This document shows, one piece after another, positions 6,275 to 14,886 of a stretch of DNA of 55,221 nt. The notes below the pieces were generated by a model that was not told the DNA's origin, searched no databases, and saw only the letters and a program-made list of their open reading frames with translations. Position 1 is the first letter of the stretch, and each line of letters begins with the position of its first letter. Position numbers and translations under genes: made by a program. This DNA is from an uncultured Bacteroidales bacterium (GTDB taxonomy: Bacteria; Bacteroidota; Bacteroidia; Bacteroidales; Bacteroidaceae): the NCBI GenBank assembly GCA_902802815.1, contig CADCNQ010000019.1:1-55221 (forward strand). Reading direction: 5' to 3'.

Positions 6275-7444
6275 ATGAAAAGAAATTTTAAGTATGCCGT
6301 CGTGGCATTGATGACGGCCTGTGTGGGTTTCACATCGTGTAGCGACAATGACAGCCCCGGCAACCTGCCGGACCTGCAGGTGGCATCCGCAGACGTGGAG
6401 TATTGGCAGACAAACACCGCCAACTGGAACAACTACATGATTAATGTGGCTACACTGCTGACCAAGGACGCAAGCCGTCTCTACGAGGAATGGAACGACG
6501 GCGCAACCCCATACAAGACGACGTTCACCACAAAGAGCGACGTTTTCCCCACATACAAGGACATCGTGGTACAGATCATCGACGGCTGCGTGGATATTGC
6601 CAACGAGGTGGGCGTTGCAAAAATAGGTGATCCCTATCATCTCTACAAAGAGGGCAGAACCGTGCAGGCTCTGTATGCTGTGGAGTCGTGGTACAGCTAC
6701 CACAGCCGTCAGGACTACAAGAACAACATCTACTCCGTGCAGAACGCCTTCTTCGGCAACCTGTCGGACGAAAACGGCAACGTGACGACTGCAGACAAGT
6801 CTATTGCAAAATATGTGGAGAGCCGCAATCCCGCCCTCTACCAGAAAGTGAAGAATGCCATCACTGCTGCAGCTGATGCCATCTGGGCAATTCCCGACCC
6901 CTTCCGCAACCATATCGGCGATGCCAAGGTGCTCGTGGCTATGGAGAAATGTGCGGAACTGACCACCGTGCTGGACGAAGACCTCAAGACATTCATCATC
7001 ACGAATATCAACGAGACGGAGTTTAAGCAGATAGCAGACCAGTATGTGAGCGCTGTGGTGCTGCCTACATACCAGAGTCTGAAGGAGAAGACTGTCACCC
7101 TCAACAATGCCATCCGCGCCTTTGCCGCCAACCCGAGCAATGCCGGTTTTGAGAAGGCATGTGAGGCATGGCTCGATGCCCGCGCTCCCTGGGAGACGAG
7201 TGAGGCATTCCTGTTCGGCCCCGTTGCCGACTTGGGCCTCGACCCCAATATGGACTCATGGCCTCTGGACCAGGACGCTATCGTGAATATTCTGAAAAAC
7301 GGCAACTTCTCCGCTCTCAACTGGACCGGCGAATACGACGAGGAGGACAAGGCTATAGAGACGGCACAGAGTGTGCGCGGTTTCCACACGCTGGAGTTCC
7401 TGCTTTTCAGGAACGGTTCACCCAGAAAGGTGGCTGCCGAGTAA
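6275..7444 (+). CDS. Imelysin-family lipoprotein
   Basis: A 389-residue lipoprotein with lipobox FTSC and mature start CSDNDSP. The imelysin (M75) signature GxHxxE is present near the C-terminus as G369-F-H371-T-L-E374, inside GFHTLEFLLF. Imelysin-like proteins are all-helical and associated with bacterial iron uptake (IrpA and EfeO-like systems). Peptidase activity is doubtful for most members. The acidic residues after the lipid-bearing cysteine resemble Bacteroidetes surface-lipoprotein export signals, so it may face outward. It is 12 bases after the porin and 10 bases before the di-heme oxidoreductase; imelysin and such oxidoreductases are frequent partners. Confidence 0.88.
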   Translation: MKRNFKYAVVALMTACVGFTSCSDNDSPGNLPDLQVASADVEYWQTNTANWNNYMINVATLLTKDASRLYEEWNDGATPYKTTFTTKSDVFPTYKDIVVQIIDGCVDIANEVGVAKIGDPYHLYKEGRTVQALYAVESWYSYHSRQDYKNNIYSVQNAFFGNLSDENGNVTTADKSIAKYVESRNPALYQKVKNAITAAADAIWAIPDPFRNHIGDAKVLVAMEKCAELTTVLDEDLKTFIITNINETEFKQIADQYVSAVVLPTYQSLKEKTVTLNNAIRAFAANPSNAGFEKACEAWLDARAPWETSEAFLFGPVADLGLDPNMDSWPLDQDAIVNILKNGNFSALNWTGEYDEEDKAIETAQSVRGFHTLEFLLFRNGSPRKVAAE

Positions 7445-7454
7445 ATGAAAAAGG

Positions 7455-8981
7455 ATGAGAACAGAAAGGTATAAAGCCTCCTTACTTGCGGTGATTATGA
7501 CCGTCGTCGTTGCGTGTGAGAACGACGACGGTATCACCGTTTTATCAATGGAGGTGCCGGAAGACCGCGCTCTCTCTGCCGGAACGTCGACGACGTTCTA
7601 CAGCGGCAGCGGTGCCTACGACAACGAGGCACCGTGGGTGACGGACATATCGGCCAATCTCGTGCGCTTCACACGCGGCGACCGTCTCTACAAGAACGAG
7701 AGCACACAGTCGACAGGACTGGGCCCCGTCTATGCCGGATACTCCTGCGAAAGCTGCCATCGCGGTTCGGGACGCACGAAACCCGGAGTGTGGACAATGA
7801 ACGGAGCTACGGGAGAATACGGTTCGGGAGAATACGGCTTCAGCAGCATGTTGGTGTACATCACACGCAAGAACGGAGCGTTCTTCCAGAACTACGGACG
7901 TGTGCTCCACGACCAGTCGATATACGGAGTGACGGCAGAGGGAAAACTCAAGTGCACATGGCACGAGCAGAATTTCAACATGCCCGACGGAGAACCTTAT
8001 TCGCTGGTGTATCCGGAATATACCATCACCGAATGGTATGCCAACTACGGCAACACCTCAGACCCCATAGATCCCAACGAACTCTTCTGCAGCGTGCGCA
8101 TTCCTCTGCGCCATGTGGGTATGGGACAGATGATGGCTCTCGACAAGGAGGAAATAAAAAAACTGGCAGAGCGCAGCAACTACCCGGAATACGGTATCAG
8201 CGGACGGTGCAACTACGTCACGGAGCGGGGCGTATATGACATAGGTCTCTCCGGCAACAAGGCGCAGCACCAGGATCTTACGGTGGAACTGGGTTTCTCG
8301 TCCGATATGGGTGTCACCAACAGCCGCTATCCGGAAGAGATATGCCAGGGACAGATGCAGATGCAGGAAGGCAGTATGATGGGACTGCTCTACGACAAAC
8401 TGGAAGTGTCGGCCGAGGAAATGGAGGACGTGGACTACTACCTGCACGGTCTCGGTGTCCCCGCGCGCCGTTTGGGCAGCACCACGGCGAAGGTGACTTA
8501 CAGCAAGTGGGACCGCTCGGAGTCGCAGACGATGACGCAGCGCGAATGGATAAGCATGGGACAGGATGCCTTCTATGAGGCAAAATGTCATCTGTGCCAC
8601 GTCACCACACTGCACACCCGCCCCCGTGGAGCCACACTGCTGATGGGCACATCACTCCCGTGGCTCGGCGGTCAGGAGATACATCCCTACAGTGACTACC
8701 TGCTTCACGATATGGGCAGCGAGATAATGGGTGTGGGACTCAACGACAACTACGTTTCGGGTCTTGCACGGGGTAATGAGTGGCGCACGACACCTTTGTG
8801 GGGAGCGGGACTGCAGCAGGTGGTCAACGGCCACACGTATTTCCTGCACGACGGACGCGCCCGTAATTTCAACGAAGCTATCATGTGGCACGGCGGAGAA
8901 GGACAGGCGTCCAAAATGCTCTACGCAAAGATGGACTGGAGGAAGCGTCGTGCCTTGTTGGCATTCTTAGGTTCACTATAA
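7455..8981 (+). CDS. Di-heme oxidoreductase (DUF1111 / DHOR) lipoprotein
   Basis: A 508-residue lipoprotein (VVAC lipobox at residue 21, then ENDDG) with two c-type heme motifs: C98-E-S-C101-H102 and C378-H-L-C381-H382. This spacing and conserved stretches such as WLGGQEIHPYSDYLLHDMG and HDGRARNFNEAIMWHGGEG identify the di-heme oxidoreductase family distantly related to MauG and CcpA peroxidases. It should transfer electrons or oxidise a substrate in the envelope. Maturation needs a cytochrome c assembly system not found in the window. Neighbours are imelysin before and a porin after. Two covalent hemes in a presumed anaerobe or microaerophile suggest a respiratory or detoxifying role, or metal redox cycling. 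Confidence 0.9.
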   Translation: MRTERYKASLLAVIMTVVVACENDDGITVLSMEVPEDRALSAGTSTTFYSGSGAYDNEAPWVTDISANLVRFTRGDRLYKNESTQSTGLGPVYAGYSCESCHRGSGRTKPGVWTMNGATGEYGSGEYGFSSMLVYITRKNGAFFQNYGRVLHDQSIYGVTAEGKLKCTWHEQNFNMPDGEPYSLVYPEYTITEWYANYGNTSDPIDPNELFCSVRIPLRHVGMGQMMALDKEEIKKLAERSNYPEYGISGRCNYVTERGVYDIGLSGNKAQHQDLTVELGFSSDMGVTNSRYPEEICQGQMQMQEGSMMGLLYDKLEVSAEEMEDVDYYLHGLGVPARRLGSTTAKVTYSKWDRSESQTMTQREWISMGQDAFYEAKCHLCHVTTLHTRPRGATLLMGTSLPWLGGQEIHPYSDYLLHDMGSEIMGVGLNDNYVSGLARGNEWRTTPLWGAGLQQVVNGHTYFLHDGRARNFNEAIMWHGGEGQASKMLYAKMDWRKRRALLAFLGSL

Positions 8982-8999
8982 AAACACACAGCATACATT

Positions 9000-10322
9000 A
9001 TGAAGAAAGCGTTTATTGCCGCAATGTTGATATTGTCCGCACAGATGCACGCGGAAAGCAAATCGGGTATTCAATATGACAAACTCAACACGGAAGTGTG
9101 GAAACTGGAGCATCAGTCCCCTGATATCGATATGGAGAACGGTGTGACCGGTATTGCCGACGACCGTGGTTTCACCCTGCAGTCGAAGGACGGGAAGTTC
9201 ATCTTCAAGCCCTATCTCTTCCTGCAGACGCGGGGTATGTTCAACTACTATGATGACGAGGGACTGGACAAGGCCTACAATCAGGACAATGTGGCAAACT
9301 CCGGTTTTGCGATTCCCTACGCAATCATCGGATTCACGGGAACCACTTTCGGGCGGCTCGACTACAATATCTGCGTGAATGCAGCAGGAAGCGGAGGCAA
9401 TGTCCTGCAACAGGCCTGGGTGGATTATAAAATCAGCGATGCCGCGCGTTTCCGTGCGGGTAAGTTCAAGACACCGTTCACTCACGCCTATCTGACAACG
9501 TTGGGAGAGACGCTGTTCCCGATACTTCCCACATCGCTCATATCGAGTGTCATCATGCCTTATTCACTCAATGCCGTAAATCCCTCCGTGGGTACGGGTT
9601 TTGATCTTGGCGTGTCGTTTCACGGCATTGCAAGACTGAGCAGGAAGGCGAATGTCAGGGAAACCGCTCCCGGATTCCGCAAAGAGTGGCTGATGAGCTA
9701 TGAGGCAGGTTTGTGGAACGGTACGGGAAGCGGTGTCAATACAGCGACCAAGACACTCTCCGACGACTGGCACATTCCGGCCCTTTTGTATGCCGGCCGT
9801 ATCACATTCATGCCTTGGGGCAAAATGCCCAAGACACAGGGTAACACCCACATGTTGAACGGACGTCATATGGAGTTCGGTATCAGTGGCGGTCTGAATG
9901 TGGAGAGCGAGAGCGAAAGCACCAACGATGCACGTCTGGGTGTGGAATTCTCAATGCTCTATCGTCGCTGGTATGTGGCTCTTGAGGGCTATTGGATGCA
10001 CGTCGGTTTTACGGAGCGTCAGAAGATAACGGAGAAGTATAATTTCTTCGGAGGATACGCCCAGGTTGGCTATTTCTTCATTCCGTGTCTGCAGGCCGGC
10101 CTGCGTTGGGACATCTTCGACCGTAACGGCACGGACAAGGACGGTTTTCTCAACTCACCCGGTGTGGTGCTCAACTATTATATCAATCGCTGCAACCTCA
10201 AGCTCTCAGGTATGTATCAGTACACGGGACGCTGGGGACATGCCACACAGCTCGACCGCGACAACGACGACCTGGGCGTAGCAACTCACATGGCAACCGT
10301 GCAGCTGCAATACTCTTTCTGA
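9000..10322 (+). CDS. Porin O/P-type outer-membrane protein
   Basis: A 440-residue exported protein with a signal peptide (MKKAFIAAMLILSAQMHA). The FKPYLFLQTRGMFNYY segment, many beta-strand repeats, and a C-terminal strand ending VATHMATVQLQYSF with terminal Phe are typical of phosphate-selective porin (OprO/OprP)-like barrels. Outer-membrane channels of this family are not always phosphate-specific. It lies 18 bases after the di-heme oxidoreductase and 4 bases before the mono-heme lipoprotein, so one operon carries two different barrels. A second porin O/P member is at 41243-42397. Confidence 0.82.
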   Translation: MKKAFIAAMLILSAQMHAESKSGIQYDKLNTEVWKLEHQSPDIDMENGVTGIADDRGFTLQSKDGKFIFKPYLFLQTRGMFNYYDDEGLDKAYNQDNVANSGFAIPYAIIGFTGTTFGRLDYNICVNAAGSGGNVLQQAWVDYKISDAARFRAGKFKTPFTHAYLTTLGETLFPILPTSLISSVIMPYSLNAVNPSVGTGFDLGVSFHGIARLSRKANVRETAPGFRKEWLMSYEAGLWNGTGSGVNTATKTLSDDWHIPALLYAGRITFMPWGKMPKTQGNTHMLNGRHMEFGISGGLNVESESESTNDARLGVEFSMLYRRWYVALEGYWMHVGFTERQKITEKYNFFGGYAQVGYFFIPCLQAGLRWDIFDRNGTDKDGFLNSPGVVLNYYINRCNLKLSGMYQYTGRWGHATQLDRDNDDLGVATHMATVQLQYSF

Positions 10323-10326
10323 AGAT

Positions 10327-11049
10327 ATGAGGCATCTGTTGTATATTATAAGCCTGTTGGTCCTTGTCTGTTCCTGTGACAGCGGTGACGTGGAGGAGAT
10401 ATACCGGATACAGACTTCCGGACGCACGGCAAGTCTCACGGCATCCGTGTCACAATGGGAACCGCTGCCCGCCGGTTACAACTTGTCACTGGCAGCCTAT
10501 CCCGTTTCCGGCCAGTATGCTTCGAGTCAGAGGGTGCTCTCCGCAAGTGATGTGAAGGACGGCAGGATTCGTGTGGTGCTCTCAGGCATAGCAGATACAA
10601 CCAGTACGGTGGAGCTGTCTGTTACGAATGTACTGCGAAAGCGAGTCCTGACGCTTCTGTCCGTAGATGTGTCGGCTTATGAGCCCAAAGACACAATACG
10701 TATAGAATGCCCTCTCACCCGCTTCTCTCACTATGCCAGTATTCAGACAGGAGTCTTCAATGCCGCATGTATTCGCTGTCATGGTGAAGGTGCTCAGGCT
10801 GCCCGAGACCTGTATCTTACGGAGGATCAAAGTGAGGCACTGCTCGTGGATGTGGTTTCGAAATCGCATCCCGGTATAAAACGCGTAGCACCAGGCAATC
10901 CTGACGAGAGTCTTCTCCATCAGATTCTTGCAGAGGGAGGGGAGAATGTGCTGCATGTAAATCATGTGGAAATACTGCACAGACTCGGCGTTGACACAGA
11001 CCTTTTGCGAACATTTATTGACCAATGGATAAAATCACTTGTGCCTTAG
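10327..11049 (+). CDS. Mono-heme cytochrome c-type lipoprotein
   Basis: A 240-residue lipoprotein: MRHLLYIISLLVLVCSC then DSGD. One heme c motif is C148-I-R-C151-H152 followed by GEGAQAARDLYL. The downstream IKRVAPGNPDESLLHQIL is typical of small c-type domains that supply the distal ligand from a later Met or His. The first 130 residues look like a beta-rich binding domain I do not recognise. As the last gene of the operon it is a likely electron partner for the di-heme oxidoreductase at 7455. I know no characterised homologue with this architecture. Confidence 0.75.
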   Translation: MRHLLYIISLLVLVCSCDSGDVEEIYRIQTSGRTASLTASVSQWEPLPAGYNLSLAAYPVSGQYASSQRVLSASDVKDGRIRVVLSGIADTTSTVELSVTNVLRKRVLTLLSVDVSAYEPKDTIRIECPLTRFSHYASIQTGVFNAACIRCHGEGAQAARDLYLTEDQSEALLVDVVSKSHPGIKRVAPGNPDESLLHQILAEGGENVLHVNHVEILHRLGVDTDLLRTFIDQWIKSLVP

Positions 11050-11073
11050 AGCATTAATAATCAAAAAAAATCG

Positions 11074-11081
11074 TATCTTTG
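11074..11081 (+). promoter_or_regulatory. -7 box for the Rid-family gene
   Basis: TATCTTTG ends only 5 bases before ATG 11087, which predicts a leaderless transcript. It separates this gene from the cytochrome operon that ends at 11049. Confidence 0.7.
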
Positions 11082-11086
11082 CACCC

Positions 11087-12238
11087 ATGAATTATGAACA
11101 GATAAAATTAGAACAGCTGGATGTGACGGCTCAGATGGCCTCCTTCACTCCTGAGGGAGGAGTGGGCGAATGGCATGTAATGCTGCACGTTACATCCAGA
11201 GGTGATGTCTTTGAACAGCAGTATGCCCGTATAAGACAGGCGGAGGAGCAGCTGATGTTGCTTCCCGCTATGCAGGGGGCGCAGATGGTGTTCAAGCGCT
11301 ACTTCCTCTCCGATGCCACCAACCAGCAGCCGATAATGGTGAAGGATGTCCATTCCTGCACCACATCATACATACAGCAACCGCCGCTCGACGGCAGTAA
11401 GGTGGCTGTGTGGATCTATCTTGTAAGCGGTGTGGAGGTGACAGGCAAGGCAGACGAACTCGGTTCGACTGTCGTGTCGCACAACGGATACAAGCACCTG
11501 TGGACGATGGGAATGACCGTGCCCGAGGGCAGCAGTTATGCTCAGACACGCACACTCCTGGAAGACTATGAACAGATGCTGGCCGGGCGAGATGCCACAA
11601 TGGAGGCCAACTGTATCCGCACATGGTTTTTTGTGCGCGACGTAGATACATCCTACAAGGGACTTGTGGTGGCCCGTCGTGAGAATTTTGAGCGCGAAGG
11701 TTTGGCTCGCGGCACTCACTATATAGCATCTACAGGTATAGGAGGCAATCCTGCAAATCCCAAGGCTATCATACAGTTCGGATGTTATGCGGCCAAAGGT
11801 TTTGAGCGTGAGCAGCAGACCTATCTGCGTGCGCAGACACACCTGAATCGCACGGACGAATACGGTGTCACCTTCGAGCGCGGCACAAAAATGCAATACG
11901 GTGACCGCAGTCAAATATATATATCGGGCACAGCCAGCATCAACAACAAAGGCGAAGTGATGTATGAGGGCGATGTGAAGAAACAGACGGAGCGTATGTG
12001 GGAGAATGTGGAGAAACTGCTTGAAGAGGGCGGTGCCACATATGCCGATGTGATGCAGATTATCGTCTATCTGCGCGACATCTCCGACTATGAGTTGGTG
12101 AGCCGTCTCTTCCGCGAACGCATGCCGAACATTCCCACCGTGTTTACCCTGGCTCCCGTGTGCCGTCCCACATGGCTTGTGGAGATGGAGTGTATCGCGG
12201 TGACAAAAAACGGTAACGCATCATTCCGCAACTTCTAA
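11087..12238 (+). CDS. Rid/YjgF-fold protein, chorismatase-like
   Basis: A 383-residue cytoplasmic protein. The C-terminal third (about 255-375) contains a YjgF/RidA-type domain, seen in QIYISGTASINNKGEVMYEG and ATYADVMQIIVYLRD. The N-terminal part resembles the YjgF-like fold of FkbO/Hyg5 chorismatases. RidA proteins hydrolyse reactive imines; FkbO-like enzymes hydrolyse chorismate. I cannot choose between them by eye. ATG 11087 is supported by the promoter box just before it. The stop TAA at 12236-12238 is in the same frame as the next gene, 57 bases away. Confidence 0.75.
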   Translation: MNYEQIKLEQLDVTAQMASFTPEGGVGEWHVMLHVTSRGDVFEQQYARIRQAEEQLMLLPAMQGAQMVFKRYFLSDATNQQPIMVKDVHSCTTSYIQQPPLDGSKVAVWIYLVSGVEVTGKADELGSTVVSHNGYKHLWTMGMTVPEGSSYAQTRTLLEDYEQMLAGRDATMEANCIRTWFFVRDVDTSYKGLVVARRENFEREGLARGTHYIASTGIGGNPANPKAIIQFGCYAAKGFEREQQTYLRAQTHLNRTDEYGVTFERGTKMQYGDRSQIYISGTASINNKGEVMYEGDVKKQTERMWENVEKLLEEGGATYADVMQIIVYLRDISDYELVSRLFRERMPNIPTVFTLAPVCRPTWLVEMECIAVTKNGNASFRNF

Positions 12239-12295
12239 ACGCAGTTTACTATAAAAAGCAAGAAGACAAAAAAACGGAGACGTCTGAAGAAGAGT

Positions 12296-13588
12296 GTGCG
12301 ACGTACCTTATGGTGCGTCGTGCTCTTGTTATTAGTACGCTTGGGATGGAGCGTTTGGGGATGGTGTAAGGAATTTTTCAAGGAGGAAGCAGAACCGCAG
12401 AAGAAGACTTTCGTGATGCCGGAAGACAGTCCTCTGCGAGGGCGTTTGCCCTTTTGGCAGGTGGACTCCTCAAAGGTTGCCATAGCCCTGTATGATATTA
12501 CGGCCGACGAGATGGTGTACGAGCTGCATGCCGACCGTCTCATGGCTCCGGCCTCATGTATGAAACTGCTCACAGCCATCACGGCTCTCAAACGTCTGGG
12601 TACGGATGCTCACTATGTGAACCGTCTGCTGTATCATGGCACAATACACCGCGGAACACTCTACGGCAGCCTTATTTTTGAAGGCGACGACGATCCTCTT
12701 TTTGAATCGTTCGAACCGTTGGTGAATGCCTTGCGGCAACGCGGTGTGCAGCGTATTGTGGGTGATGTGGTGCTTGATTTGGCCCGCAACGACACATTGC
12801 GTCCTCACTCCACAGCCTCCGCCTGGGATATTCTTTACGGAAAGCTTCCCTTGTTGCTCAAGGGAGAGAACTTCGTGCGTCGCCAACTGCTTTATACGCT
12901 CTCTTCAGCCGGTATTAAAATGGAACGTTCGGGAGTTGTCAGACAAGGGGATTTCTCATCGCCGTTTATGCGGCGTGCCTGGCTCAACAGTGTGGAGAGC
13001 GGTGCCACTCTTATCGCAGCAGAGCGTCACAGCCTGCGGGAGGTGATTGCTCCGATGCTCATTCACAGCAGCAATATCAAGGCAGAGTCGGTGTTATGGC
13101 ACACGGATAATATGTTCTACAGGTGGGGTGGCGCACATATCAGCGGTGCTGTGCTCCCGGCCTCTTCGCTCAAAACGTTCATACGCGAGGAGATGCCAGA
13201 GGAAGACACTGCAGGTTTTGTTATCAACGACGGTAGCGGCCTGTCTCCGGAAAATCGTCTCACGGCGCGTTTTCTGGCGAATCTTATGGTGTATGCCTGG
13301 CATGATGAGGAGATACGTCATGTGCTCATCGATGAGGCCCTTGCGACACCACAGGGCGGTGTGCGTCGCGGTTCGCTGATAAACAGGATGAGTGCACCGA
13401 AGTTCAAGAATCGTGTATTCTGTAAGACGGGCACACTGACAACGATAGGTTCATCGTCGCTTTCCGGGTATATCCATTCGGAAAACGGACACTGGTATGC
13501 TTTCAGCATCATCAACGAGGACACACCGGTGTACGACGGTCGCCAGTTTCAGGACAGGATTTGTCGTATAGTTATCGAAGCACGTTAA
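12296..13588 (+). CDS. dacB: D-Ala-D-Ala carboxypeptidase/endopeptidase, PBP4 (S13) family
   Basis: A 430-residue protein with an N-terminal membrane segment ([15 protein letters not shown]). Active-site motifs are S87-C-M-K90 (SxxK), S258-S-N260 (SxN) and KTG within FCKTGT; DGSGLS is also conserved. It should trim or cross-link-cleave peptidoglycan in the periplasm. The start is GTG 12296. No ATG exists upstream, but the frame is open back to the previous stop and encodes a very basic stretch (KSKKTKKRRRLKKS), so a non-canonical upstream start is possible. About 170 residues separate SxxK and SxN, which leaves room for the extra domains of PBP4. A shorter paralogue lies at 18014. Confidence 0.85.
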   Translation: MRRTLWCVVLLLLVRLGWSVWGWCKEFFKEEAEPQKKTFVMPEDSPLRGRLPFWQVDSSKVAIALYDITADEMVYELHADRLMAPASCMKLLTAITALKRLGTDAHYVNRLLYHGTIHRGTLYGSLIFEGDDDPLFESFEPLVNALRQRGVQRIVGDVVLDLARNDTLRPHSTASAWDILYGKLPLLLKGENFVRRQLLYTLSSAGIKMERSGVVRQGDFSSPFMRRAWLNSVESGATLIAAERHSLREVIAPMLIHSSNIKAESVLWHTDNMFYRWGGAHISGAVLPASSLKTFIREEMPEEDTAGFVINDGSGLSPENRLTARFLANLMVYAWHDEEIRHVLIDEALATPQGGVRRGSLINRMSAPKFKNRVFCKTGTLTTIGSSSLSGYIHSENGHWYAFSIINEDTPVYDGRQFQDRICRIVIEAR

Positions 13589-14616
13589 TCGAAGAGGTCG
13601 CCTTGCAGGGGATTGCCGTTTTTGCTCCCCATTGTGCGTCCGAGATGACTATAGGCTAGTTCGGTGGCTTCGCGTCCTCTTGGTGTGCGCTTGATAAATC
13701 CTTCTTTGATAAGGAAGGGTTCATACACTTCCTCAACCGTTCCCGGATCTTCACCGACAGCTGTGGCGATAGTGGTGATACCGACTGGACCTCCTTTGAA
13801 CTTGTCGATGATGGCCGTCAGTATCTTATTGTCGATTTCATCCAGTCCGTAACGGTCTACGCCGAGAGCCTCAAGTGCCATGCGGGCGATGGTGATATCA
13901 ATGTTGCCGTCGCCCTTCACCTGTGCAAAGTCGCGCACTCGTCGCAGGAGTGCGTTGGCGATACGTGGTGTACCTCTGCTGCGGCCGGCAATCTCACGGG
14001 CGGCATCGTTGCTGATGGAGAGCCCGAGCAATTTGGCAGAGCGAACAATGATGCGCTGCAGTGTCGTGCTGTCGTAATACTCCAAGTGCAGGTTGATACC
14101 GAAACGTGCACGCAGTGGTGCCGTAAGAAGGCCGCTGCGTGTGGTGGCGCCAACGAGGGTGAACGGGGCGAGGTCCAACTGTATGCTACGGGCAGACGGC
14201 CCCTTGTCCAGCATTATATCGATGCGATAGTCCTCCATGGCGGAATAGAGGTATTCCTCCACCACAGGGGAGAGACGGTGTATCTCGTCGATGAATAGCA
14301 CGTCGTTGGTTTCGAGCGATGTGAGGATGCCGGCAAGGTCGCCCGGCTTGTCAAGTACGGGACCGGATGTCAGTTTGATACCAACTCCCAATTCGTTGGC
14401 AATGATGCCCGAAAGCGTCGTCTTGCCGAGTCCTGGGGGGCCGTGCAGCAGTGTATGGTCGAGCGGTTCGCCGCGAAACCGGGCGGCTTCTACGAAGATA
14501 CGCAAGTTGTCCACCACCTTCTGTTGTCCGCTGAAGTCTTCAAACGAGAGCGGTCGCAGGGCATTCTCGAAGTCTTTCTCCTTCTGTTGTGTCTGGCGGT
14601 GAATATCAAAATCCAT
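13585..14616 (-). CDS. ruvB: Holliday junction branch-migration helicase RuvB
   Basis: A 343-residue AAA+ ATPase. Walker A is G59-PPGLGKT; Walker B is FIDEIHR; the sensor region has GATTRSG; the C-terminal winged helix has [13 protein letters not shown] and TPRGREAT. With RuvA it drives branch migration at Holliday junctions. The length is normal. Its stop overlaps the stop region of the convergent dacB by 4 bases. It is 34 bases downstream of a small membrane peptide gene with which it probably shares a promoter. No ruvA or ruvC is in the window. Confidence 0.97.
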   Translation of the reverse strand: MDFDIHRQTQQKEKDFENALRPLSFEDFSGQQKVVDNLRIFVEAARFRGEPLDHTLLHGPPGLGKTTLSGIIANELGVGIKLTSGPVLDKPGDLAGILTSLETNDVLFIDEIHRLSPVVEEYLYSAMEDYRIDIMLDKGPSARSIQLDLAPFTLVGATTRSGLLTAPLRARFGINLHLEYYDSTTLQRIIVRSAKLLGLSISNDAAREIAGRSRGTPRIANALLRRVRDFAQVKGDGNIDITIARMALEALGVDRYGLDEIDNKILTAIIDKFKGGPVGITTIATAVGEDPGTVEEVYEPFLIKEGFIKRTPRGREATELAYSHLGRTMGSKNGNPLQGDLFD

Positions 14617-14650
14617 GCGTTGTTTTCCTTTATGTGGTTATGTATGGGTG

Positions 14651-14797
14651 CTATTCATCCTCTGTGATGGCATCCATAAGTTGGCTGAATTTCTCAGACA
14701 GGTTGTATCTGTAGTATGCGTAGTCAATGTATGCGCAGATGTACACCAAGGCACAGAATACTGCCCATGCAATCAATATAATACTCCAAAGACTCAT
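14651..14797 (-). CDS. Small membrane protein, 48 residues, function unknown
   Basis: A minus-strand ORF from ATG 14797 to TAG 14651. It reads MSLWSIILIAWAVFCALVYI, then CAYIDYAYYRYNLSEKFSQ and LMDAITEDE. One transmembrane helix (about 3-23) is followed by an aromatic stretch and a short acidic cytoplasmic-type tail. A good -7 box (TATCTTTG, 14819-14826) lies 21 bases upstream, and ruvB follows after 34 bases, which supports a real gene. I do not recognise a family. It resembles the single-helix peptides that modulate a larger membrane partner, and trkH is immediately upstream on the same strand. Confidence 0.65.
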   Translation of the reverse strand: MSLWSIILIAWAVFCALVYICAYIDYAYYRYNLSEKFSQLMDAITEDE

Positions 14798-14818
14798 CAC
14801 TTCAAATCAATTTTGCTG

Positions 14819-14826
14819 CAAAGATA
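14819..14826 (-). promoter_or_regulatory. -7 box for small membrane protein and ruvB
   Basis: On the minus strand TATCTTTG, 21 bases before ATG 14797. Confidence 0.65.
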
Positions 14827-14835
14827 CGAAATTTA

Positions 14836-14869
14836 GTTTAAAGTTTAAAGTTTAAGGTTTAAAGTTTTT
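14836..14869. repeat. 7-bp tandem tract (gtttaaa units)
   Basis: Units gtttaaa twice, gtttaag, gtttaaa, then gttttt, in 7-base phase. It lies between the end of trkH and the promoter of the small membrane gene. Confidence 0.75.
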
Positions 14870-14886
14870 CCGATATGGCACGTTAA

